DNA of 64,000 nt from Curtobacterium sp. MCPF17_002 (GTDB lineage: Bacteria > Actinomycetota > Actinomycetes > Actinomycetales > Microbacteriaceae): contig NZ_CP126251.1 of NCBI RefSeq assembly GCF_003234115.2, positions 3,224,001 to 3,288,000 of the forward strand, read 5' to 3'. This document shows positions 35,727 to 43,700 of this stretch, in pieces; within the stretch, counting starts at the first letter, position 1; every line of letters begins with the position of its first letter. The notes beneath the pieces are model-generated. The model was not told where the DNA came from. It did no database searches and worked only from the letters and a program-made list of their open reading frames with translations. Position numbers and translations under genes: made by a program.

Positions 35727-35804
35727 CCCCCGTTTGGGGGCACCAGAACTGTTTCACGACCTGAACGGTTCACGCAAGTGAATATTTCGCACCTTGGACA
35801 GTTC
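35727..35804 (-). promoter_or_regulatory. promoter/operator region of MarR module copy 1
   Basis: Reading toward the gene, the region contains GAACTGT (35798-35804), the perfect palindrome TGAACCGTTCA (35762-35772), GAAACAGTT (35747-35755) and CCCCCAAACGGGGG (35727-35740). The AACAGT-type half-sites and the C5-N4-G5 element match those upstream of the adhesin at 28829-28868. Autoregulation by the encoded MarR protein is the simplest reading. Confidence 0.5.
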
Positions 35805-35961
35805 GCGCGCTAAACCATGCATGGGCATGTAGTTGCCGCCATTGAGCGCGAGCGACGGAGAACTACCGGCGTTCCTCGTCCGCGATGAACGGAGGGCCCG
35901 CCTGAGAGGTGCATGTATCGCCAGCCGCTTCTGGCGGACGATGGTCCATGACGGAGGCTGC

Positions 35962-36210
35962 ATGCACTGGCAAGAAGTGCAGCGTCGGCCGGCGCACGCC
36001 GCCACGCACCGCGCGTAAGCCGCGATCGAGCGGTCGACCGCCGCGGACTGCACCAGCGAGACGCGAGCCGCAACCGACTCAGACGACGGCATGCTGTGGC
36101 TGATGCGGGCCGTGCAGCAACGCTCCGCCGCGGCCAGCAGCGACGCAGCGTCGGAGATCAGCGACCAAATCGCCGACCACGCCGAACGAGTCGTCGACAC
36201 CCGGAAATGA
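35962..36210 (+). pseudogene. frameshifted copy of the 83-aa helical gene
   Basis: Translation starts with MHWQEV after GGAGG but stops at 36016. From about 36019 another frame continues the homology to the intact gene at 37841-38092 (shared MLWLMRA.QQRSAA.SSDAAS.IS and IADHAERV) and ends at 36210. A single-base shift near 36000 therefore breaks the gene. The intact copy lies in opposite orientation 1.6 kb away. Confidence 0.75.
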
Positions 36211-36269
36211 CCTTAGAGTGCAGCGGCGCGCGTCTCGCAAGAGATGTCCTGCCGGCCATCCTTCCGGCG

Positions 36270-36470
36270 GCACGATGATGCTGGTGGGTCAGGGTGAGGA
36301 GAACCGTCACCGGGTCACGAGGCTGAATGGGGTACGGCTGAGGGCCGGCCCCGTTCCCCGGACCGGCCCTCGCCGTGTCAGTTACTACTCAGTAGATCAG
36401 GCGCTGTCGTCCTGGCCGTTGAGCTGCTTGCGGCGTCGGATTACGAGGAAGGTGCCGCCGCCGGAAGCAG
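36270..36470. repeat. inverted duplication, arm B
   Basis: This is the inverted copy of 33655-33850: adhesin last codons, stop, terminator (36340-36371) and flanking sequence. The adhesin part is only a remnant (36397-36475). Confidence 0.8.
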
Positions 36471-36475
36471 CACGC
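36397..36475 (-). pseudogene. remnant of a fifth LAFTG adhesin (C-terminal tail only)
   Basis: The reverse strand encodes GGGTFLVIRRRKQLNGQDDSA and a stop, nearly identical to the end of the 1582-aa adhesin (GGTFLVIRRRKQVNGQDHNA). The LAFTG motif and all upstream domains are missing; unrelated sequence begins at about 36476. It is a scar of duplication or inversion. Confidence 0.75.
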
Positions 36476-36606
36476 GCAGGACAACATTGCTTCCTCCGCA
36501 GTACCGGCGTCCGTGGCTCCGGCACTCTTCGGGTAGACGCAGCCACAGGGCCGTGGTGGGCCCTTTTGGGCGGTGTCCGCTTCGCCAACCTTTCCGCGTT
36601 TTCACC

Positions 36607-36631
36607 GTGCTGCTGATTTTGTTTGCAGCAC
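36607..36631 (+). promoter_or_regulatory. inverted repeat upstream of the desaturase gene
   Basis: GTGCTGC (36607-36613) and GCAGCAC (36625-36631) flank an AT-rich spacer (TGATTTTGTTT) 44 bases before the ATG at 36675. It could be an operator overlapping the promoter. Confidence 0.4.
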
Positions 36632-36674
36632 GAAGGACGGGTGCAGTGAGACGCTGCGGGAGGGACGCAAGACC

Positions 36675-37769
36675 ATGACGGAGACCACACCCATCGGGTT
36701 CACGCGTACCCGGCCAGCACCGGCCGGATCGCACAGTGGCACTTCGAGGTATTCGGGTCTGCTGAAGCAGGTCAAGGCGCGTGGCCTGCTGGAGCGCCGC
36801 ACCGGCTACTACTGGACGGTCTTCGCCGTGCTGATCGTGACCCTGGGGCTTGCGTGGACGGCGTTCGTGTTCCTCGGCGCATCGTGGTGGCAGTTGATTG
36901 TCGCTGGCGTGCTGGGGGTGCTGTTCACCCAGTTCGCGTTCCTGTCCCATGAGGCAGCGCACCGTCAGGTGTTCGCGTCGAACCGGTGGAACGACCGCAC
37001 GGCCCAGTACGCCGGGACGTTTCTGGCGGGGGTGAGCTACTCGTGGTGGATGAACAAGCACACCCGTCACCACGGCAACCCGAACACGGTCGGGAAGGAC
37101 CCGGACGTGTCTTTCGACGCGCTTTCGTTCCGGGAGGAGGACGCAGCGAAGCGGCGCGGGTTCCTCCGCATGCTGGTCCGGGTGCAGGGGTACGCGTTCT
37201 TCCCACTACTGCTGCTCGAAGGCGCGAACCTGCACTGGCAGTCCGCACGGGTCCTCGGCAACGTGAAGGAGATCCGGGGACGCCGGATCGAGGCGGCGCT
37301 GTTCCTGCTCCGCTTCGTCGTCTACCTCGGCGTGGTGTTCTGGTTCCTGCCCGTGGGGATGGCGTTCGCGTTCCTCGGCGTGCAACTGGCGGTGTTCGGC
37401 CTGTACATGGGTGCGTCGTTCGCGCCGAACCACAAGGGCATGCCGATGATCCCTCACGACCAGAAGGTCGACTTCTTCAGCCGGCAGGTCCTGACGTCCC
37501 GGAACATCCGGGGTGGCTGGTTCATGGTCCACTTCATGGGCGGACTGAACTACCAGATCGAGCACCACTTGTTCCCGAACATGCCCCGCCCGCACCTCGC
37601 TGCCGCTCGCCGGATGGTGCGGGACTACTGCGCCGAACACGACGTTCCGTACACGGAGACCACGCTGATCGACTCGTACCGGATCGTCGTGACGTACCTC
37701 AACCGTGTCGGACTCGCCGCACGGAACCCGTTCGAGTGCCCCCTCGTCGCCGAACGCCGCATCCGATAG
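36675..37769 (+). CDS. membrane fatty acid desaturase (acyl-lipid/acyl-CoA type)
   Basis: The 364-residue di-iron membrane desaturase has the three histidine boxes HEAAH, HTRHHGN and QIEHHLFP, and four main hydrophobic segments in two pairs. It inserts a cis double bond in membrane acyl chains using oxygen and electrons from a ferredoxin or NADPH reductase, often as a response to cold. GGGAGGGACG precedes the ATG at 36675. It sits among island regulators, with an inverted repeat in its promoter. The regiospecificity is not readable. Confidence 0.9.
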   Translation: MTETTPIGFTRTRPAPAGSHSGTSRYSGLLKQVKARGLLERRTGYYWTVFAVLIVTLGLAWTAFVFLGASWWQLIVAGVLGVLFTQFAFLSHEAAHRQVFASNRWNDRTAQYAGTFLAGVSYSWWMNKHTRHHGNPNTVGKDPDVSFDALSFREEDAAKRRGFLRMLVRVQGYAFFPLLLLEGANLHWQSARVLGNVKEIRGRRIEAALFLLRFVVYLGVVFWFLPVGMAFAFLGVQLAVFGLYMGASFAPNHKGMPMIPHDQKVDFFSRQVLTSRNIRGGWFMVHFMGGLNYQIEHHLFPNMPRPHLAAARRMVRDYCAEHDVPYTETTLIDSYRIVVTYLNRVGLAARNPFECPLVAERRIR

Positions 37770-37840
37770 CGTTGCCCGGCACTGTCCGCTACCCACCGAG
37801 ATCGTCTACTGGGCCTTCAAGCGGAGTGATCTGCTGCGGG

Positions 37841-38092
37841 TCATGGTGATGGGTTGAGGACGCGGTCGGCGTGGTCGGCGATTCGGTCGCTGATGTCGGA
37901 CGCCGCGTCGCTGCTGACTGCGGCGGAGCGTTGTTGCATCGCGCGCATCAGCCACAGCACGCCACTGTCCGTGTCCGTTGCCGTTTTTGCCTCGCTGGCG
38001 CAGTGCGCGGCATTCGCTCGTTCCAGTGTGGCTTGGCGCCGGTGTTCGGCTGCGTCGGCTCGGCCGACGTCGAGGACTTCTTGCCAGTTCAT
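37841..38092 (-). CDS. 83-aa helical protein (intact copy of the MxWQEV gene)
   Basis: The ATG at 38092 has GGAGGT at good spacing. The 83 residues are hydrophilic and helical: MNWQEVLDVGRADAAEHRRQ at the start, LWLMRAMQQRSAAVSSDAAS in the middle, and no signal or membrane segment. A frameshifted paralogue lies at 35962-36210 in opposite orientation. The family is unknown. Conservation of a coding pattern between two diverged copies (about three quarters identical) supports that it is a real gene. Confidence 0.75.
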   Translation of the reverse strand: MNWQEVLDVGRADAAEHRRQATLERANAAHCASEAKTATDTDSGVLWLMRAMQQRSAAVSSDAASDISDRIADHADRVLNPSP

Positions 38093-38365
38093 GCAGCACC
38101 TCCATTGGGGTCGCTGCTCGCGGAACATCCGCTACTGACCCATCGTGCGCCGTTCGGCGCCCAAGCGGTAGGGGTTGCGCGTCGGCTGATGCGGTGCAGG
38201 GGACCACTGCGGTTGAAGCAGGCAGCGTTCCCACCGGTCATCGGCAGCGTCACCACGGGCGGGAACTCCCTGCTGACGTGCGCGGCGGAGGCTGACCTCG
38301 AGGTGCTTGATGAAGTTCTCCTGTAGTGTGCGGGCGCTCAACGAGTCAGCGAGCGAGGCAGCAGC

Positions 38366-38554
38366 ATGAACACGGATCGGCAGCGCCTTATCGCCCTCGC
38401 CGAGCGAGCACTCGCCGCCGAACACGATGTGATCCCCGACAGCGTCCTGTACGAGTGGGGCGACTACTACGGCGACTGGCAGCAGCCCCTGACCGTGCAC
38501 TACGACGTCACCACTCCCACCGGCACGGAGCACCGACACCACTACCTCGTGTGA
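38366..38554 (+). CDS. small acidic hypothetical protein, 62 aa
   Basis: The ATG at 38366 begins a 62-residue hydrophilic protein rich in Tyr, Trp and His (VLYEWGDYYGDWQQPLTV, ending in a His-rich tail). The ribosome site is weak (GAGGCAG). No family is recognised. The aromatic, acidic composition is unlike random GC-rich frames, so it is probably real. Confidence 0.55.
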   Translation: MNTDRQRLIALAERALAAEHDVIPDSVLYEWGDYYGDWQQPLTVHYDVTTPTGTEHRHHYLV

Positions 38555-38646
38555 TGTCATCGAACGTCTGCATGACACCATTCCACTCGCTGATCGCCCA
38601 CCGACGGGGTCCGTCTCAAGCGGCCTCCGCCAGAGCCTCGGCGAAG

Positions 38647-38802
38647 CTACCGGGTTGCATGCTCCGGCGCATCATCACGGAAGAAGTCACAGCCGCTGGC
38701 AGAAAGGTCAGCAACACCCTCGCGGCGCCACTGCTTCCGCACGCGTTTGAAGGTAGTGATGCGTGCCGGTTCGGCGTTGTCATCGCTGGTGTAGATGCTC
38801 AT
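38647..38802 (-). CDS. small hypothetical protein, 51 aa
   Basis: The ATG at 38802 follows GGGAG. The product, starting MSIYTSDDNAEPARITTFKR and continuing with a basic WRREGVADL segment, has protein-like composition but no known domain. A CCC...ACGGGGG element resembling those at 28855 and 35727 lies about 40 bases upstream. Confidence 0.5.
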   Translation of the reverse strand: MSIYTSDDNAEPARITTFKRVRKQWRREGVADLSASGCDFFRDDAPEHATR

Positions 38803-38837
38803 GGCTAATCTCCCTGTGACTGCCCGTGGTTCCCGTA

Positions 38838-38856
38838 CCCCCCCCCGTTCGAGGGT
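38838..38856 (-). promoter_or_regulatory. nine-C run within a C5-N4-G5-like element
   Basis: On the reverse strand the sequence CCCTCGAACGGGGG resembles CCCCCAAACGGGGG at 35727 and CCCCCTTACGGGGG at 28855. The run of nine C on the plus strand is also a likely slippage site. It lies between divergent small genes, in the 193-base region upstream of the AraC gene. Confidence 0.35.
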
Positions 38857-38996
38857 AGCGACATGGCGGGAGCGCGGTTACGGCCAGCCCGGAACGCCGA
38901 TGGGCGTCAATAAGGCGTGACCCCGGCCCACATATCCGTTTTCGGAAGTTATCTCGACGTATTGTGGACAGAACGGGTTGACCGCATGATCAGACG

Positions 38997-39944
38997 GTGA
39001 CCGAACCGATGCCCCGTATTCGACGGGTGGCTCAGACCGCTGACCCGACAGTGGCTGCGGATGCAATCGCGCGCACGCACGTGACGCACGGGGTTGACGT
39101 GGACCCGGGTGGTGCTGCCTTCTGGTTTGAGGAACGGGTTCGTGGGACGCGGTTGTTGTCGCTGGAGTCGACCGCCTGCAGTGGCGCGGTCAGGGGCACG
39201 ATCGAGCCGGACAGTGCGATGGTGCTGGTGTGGTTGAAGTCCGGGCGGGGCACCGTTGACGGGCACCGCGTCCCGATCGGCCGGCCCGTGCTCTACCGGA
39301 ACGCGCCGCAACCGGTCCGGTTCGAGTCGTTCCAAAAGGATGTACTCCGCATCGACCGTGCGACGGTTGAGCGGGTCGCTGCGGAGCGTGGGGGTTGGGC
39401 GGCAGGACCGTTGGAGTTCCAGCCTCGGCACGTTCCCGAGGGGCCGACGCTGGCCGCATTCTGGTTGATGGTCCGCACGGTCGCCGCGGAAGTGCTCGAC
39501 GGGCCCGACGAGGTGTCAGAGGAGCGGGAAGGTGAGCTGACCCGGTTCGCTGCCGCCGGCCTCCTGATGGCGATCCCGCACTGGCCCGTCGGCCTATCCG
39601 GCCCGCAGACCGCTGCGAGTGCACGGTTCGCGCGAGCCGAGACGTTCCTGCTCGAGCATGCGACTGCGCAGATCACCGTCGGCGACATCGCCGACGCGGC
39701 CGGGTTGAGCGTCCGTGGCCTCCAAGCTGCGTTCAACCGGCATCACGGCATCACGCCGCTGGCATACCTTCGACGCATTCGACTCCTTCTGGCGCGGGAG
39801 CAGCTCCAATCCGATTCCGACCTGTCCATTGCGGAGGTTGCGCGCGGAGCGGGGTTTGCACACCTCGGTCGGTTCGCGGGCACGTACCGGGACGAGTTCG
39901 GCGAGCTTCCCCGCCACACCAAGCAGATCGCCCGCGGCTGGTAA
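38997..39944 (+). CDS. AraC family transcriptional regulator (island)
   Basis: A 315-residue AraC protein: an N-terminal sensor domain (about 35-190, with cupin-like FWFEERVRGTRLLSL) and a C-terminal double helix-turn-helix (about 215-312, ITVGDIADAAGLSVRGLQAAF, closing with GFAHLGRFAGTYRDEFGELP). GTG 38997 is the first start. It lies between small unknown genes and a 770-base gap before the largest adhesin, and may control island surface genes. Confidence 0.86.
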   Translation: MTEPMPRIRRVAQTADPTVAADAIARTHVTHGVDVDPGGAAFWFEERVRGTRLLSLESTACSGAVRGTIEPDSAMVLVWLKSGRGTVDGHRVPIGRPVLYRNAPQPVRFESFQKDVLRIDRATVERVAAERGGWAAGPLEFQPRHVPEGPTLAAFWLMVRTVAAEVLDGPDEVSEEREGELTRFAAAGLLMAIPHWPVGLSGPQTAASARFARAETFLLEHATAQITVGDIADAAGLSVRGLQAAFNRHHGITPLAYLRRIRLLLAREQLQSDSDLSIAEVARGAGFAHLGRFAGTYRDEFGELPRHTKQIARGW

Positions 39945-40717
39945 CCCAAATTCGTCCGGCGCACCGCCACTGGCCCGGCTCGACTCGGCCGCTGCCCCAT
40001 GTGGAGAGCCGAAATGCCCGGCGTAGCCGCCGGCACCTACACAATCACGGCCACGCAATCCGCCGCGACCGAGAGCGGTGCCCTGATCTCTGCCGCTTCC
40101 GAGCGCGTCACGATGTCGTTCGCGGATGATCTCAGCATCATCTACAGCGGCCGGAGCTCGGCGACACGGACGCCGCCGTCGGTGCGGTACTTGCCAGGTT
40201 GCAGGCCGTTTGAGACGCTGCCTGCACACTTGGAGGCGACCTGCAAGACGCACACAAACCTAGACACGCAAGCGCGATAGCGCCGGCTATCGGGTCAGAG
40301 GGGCTGTTCTAACGCTGTTGCAGCAGGCCCGCTGAGCACCACACTGGCGTTCATCCCCGGTGCGGCTGCAGCTTGAACAGCCGGTGCAGAGACCGCGCGG
40401 CCCATCGTCACGAGTCGCCGCGGTGTGGGGTTTCCTGGGTCGGACAGGAACGTGACCTCGTATCCGTCCCGCGGTCATCTCATCGAACCCGGGAGCCCCA
40501 AGATCTCTCGGCCGCGTTCACACCCGCCACTGCCCGCTACAACCTTTGCAACGCCATCCTCGAGTTGGACGGCGTCGGCGAGCGGGGATGAGCCGCGTAA
40601 TGGGGGTGCTGAGCGCGACCGAAATCGTCATGTCCGGACATTGACGAACTCGTCACCCGCCTTATGATCAGTTTCACAGCTTGGTTCTCAGGCTGCCACT
40701 GCCACGTAGGGGTCACC
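39945..40717. other. 770-bp region without a supported gene
   Basis: No complete gene is convincing here. A reverse-strand stretch at about 40300-40480 reads DGYEVTFLSDPGNPTPRRLV and continues in protein-like sequence to a stop, but lacks a sensible start and may be a decayed gene. The last 60 bases must hold the promoter and ribosome site (AGGGG) of the adhesin at 40718. Confidence 0.5.
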
Positions 40718-43700
40718 GTGACACTCAGTCTTCGGGCGCGAACGCTTCACCAGCGGATCGCCGTCATCATCACAGCGATAGTCGCGCTGGTTGCGGTCGT
40801 ACTCGTGGGCGCCTCGCCCGCGCAGGCGGCAGGTCCGGCGACGTTGTCGCTCGAGATCACTGCGGTCGATCCGACGACGGGCCAGGCAGTCACGAGCACG
40901 GCGTACGGGCAGAACAACAACCGTCTCGCCTACCGGATCGGATATTCCTGCTCGGTCGCGGAGTGCACCGACGCGGTCGTCACGCTTCCTGCGTTTGACC
41001 TCGACCCCACGTACAACCAGTACCGGCTCTACGACTACGAGACCTGGACACCACCGGCCGGTGGTGGCGCCACCATCACCAATTCGGCCACGACCGGAGT
41101 GACGGTCAGGCTGGGCAATGTCGCCGCTGGAACGTCGGCGACGTTCGTCGTGCAGTACCTTCGCGGCACGGACACCAGCGCACCGAATGCCGTTGCGGCG
41201 GCGTACTTCCCGCCCGGCTACCAGATTGAGCGTTCGGCGACGATCGCGTCACCGAACGCGACCCAGGATGTGACCTCCTCCGCAGCTCCGGTGACCTGGA
41301 ACATCGCCGTGCCGTCGCCGTCAATCGTGAAAACCGGGCCCGCGACCACGGCACCGGACACCGACATGACGTACACCATCGCCATGTCGAGCGGCTGCTT
41401 TGAGAACCTGGGCTCGTCTCGGTGGGTTGCGACCGGCCGAACGCTCTGTGCGGAAAGCTACGAGGTCGTCGATCGACTCCCTGAGCAGGCGGTTTTCGTG
41501 AGCGCGTCGGACGGCGGGACGTACGACGCCGCAACGCACACGATCAACTGGGCCGAGAGCGGTCCCGGTGCTGCCGGTGGCTGGGGTGCCGCGACGTTCG
41601 CCAACTGGACGCAGCGATACGGGTACAACGTGCGCACGGTGACCGTCCGCTACCCCGCGAGCGCGTTCCCTGAGTCCGCTGGCGGTGCCGATTTTTCGGC
41701 TTCTGTCACGAACAACGTTGATGTGAGCGCGACGTACCTCGACGATGCAGCGACAACCCGAACTGCGACGACGTCGTTCCGGAATGACGTCGTTCGGACT
41801 GCCCCGTTTGGGCGAGCGGATCAGGCGAAGGCAAGTACCGCGGACCAGACGGTCGGATCGCAGCGCTATGTCAACGTTCCTCCGGACACAACGGGCCTCG
41901 TGTGTCCTTCATCTGGCCGGGATGACTGGAACCGCGTATGCACCGCCGGGCAGCCGGTCGCACCGTTCTCGACCCGGACGGAGCACTACTGGCAGGTCGA
42001 CACTTACAACCGCGGCAACGTATCCGGTGTGGCCACGGTCGTGGACAACGAGCTTGGCAACTCCGACGTGCGTGTCCGCCGCATTGTGACGAACGCAACC
42101 GCGCCCGCACAGACCATCGCCTGGACCATCACGGACGGCACCACGACCACCACCGGCACCACGGCGGGGGCGAATTACACCGCTCCGGCAGGCAGCTGGT
42201 TGACGGCGGCAACGGTGACCTCTGGCTCTCTTGCTGGCCCGAACCTCACGCCGAGCGGCACCGCTGGAACCTTGTTCCGCGTGGGCTTCGGGTATGACGT
42301 TCCGGTCGGTAGCCCGTTGTTCACTTGGCGCAACAGCGCATCGGCGACGATGACGTACCCGGGGCAGCCGCAGATCGTACCGATTCCGGTCACCTCGAGC
42401 GGGAGCGTGATTTTCCGTGAGATGCCGAAGACAGCGGCTGCCGCGCCGGCCTTCTCCGCGGGTTTCGTAGGCGTACCAGTGGTCGAGGGTGGCGGACAGG
42501 TTGTGCCCGGTGGCAAGGTCACCTTCGGCGTTCGCGGTGCAACCGCGAATATCCCGTCAGGCGGAGACGTATCGCCGCAGTACGTCTTCATTGCGCCAGC
42601 GGGGTGGAACGTCACGCGGAATTCTGCGAGCTTCCCCGCAGGTTCGGTTCCGGCCGGCGTCAGCTACGTCTACAAGACCGTGACGATCGCCGGTGCCACC
42701 AGGGAGGCGGTGATCGCGTCCTGGCCGACCGGCACCACATTCGGCGCGAACGCGACATGGCCCACCATGAGTGTGAGTGCCAGCCCGACCGCCACGGTCG
42801 CCGCCGGCACGAACAGCGTCGCCACCACCTGGGCTGGTGACTCCCGAAACGTCTACGACGCGAACACCACGACCTGGGGTGGCAAGGTCGTCGACACCAC
42901 CGACATCGACGGCGACGGCAACACCGCAGAGGCCTTCGCTTCGGCGACGACCAGCGTCACCGTCAGCGGCACGCAGCGACTCGACGTCGTCAAGGAGATC
43001 TGCGTCCGCACCGCGGACGGCTGCGATTGGGTCTCGAACCCGGACATCGTTGTTGGTGTCGACCCGGACGCCACTGACATCAGCTACCGGATCACGCTGC
43101 AGAACGGCGGCAACACCGTCCTGTCCGATGTCGTCGGCTACGACGTCCTGCCGTACGTCAACGATGCCCGCGGCAGCACCTTCGGCGAGACGTTCAACTC
43201 GGTGACGTCCCAGTCCGCCAACGTCGCACTGACGTACTCGGGCTCACAGAATCCGTGCCGCGCTGAGGTCGTCGCGACCAACCCGGGCTGCACCGACGAC
43301 TGGAGTGGTACTGCGTCCGGCGCTCAAGCCGTCCGTGCCGCCGTCACCGGGACGCTCGCGCCCGGCGCTACCGCGCAGTTCGTGTTCACCACCAATGTCG
43401 TGCCGGGAGCTCCGGCCGACGCGGTGGCCTGCAACTCCGTCGCGATCGACAGCGCGAGCACGCTCCCGAGCGAACCCCGCGCCGTGTGCGCCACGACGCA
43501 GGAAGCCGACCTCGCAGTGACGGTCCCAGACCGGCTGCCGCTGCAGGCAGGACGCCCGGGCGTTGTGCCCTTCACGGTCACGAACCTCGGCGGTTCCGAA
43601 GCCGCCCCGGCGAGCGTCGAAATCGCGGTACCGCGCGGCATCCGCATCTCGAGCCTCACCCCGGCAGGGTGGCTGTGCTCCGCGGACGACACCGACCCGG

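Noticed and set aside
38132..38581. Reverse-strand frame overlapping the 62-aa gene
   Set aside because: It has no ribosome site and biased composition; the plus-strand 62-aa protein is more protein-like.
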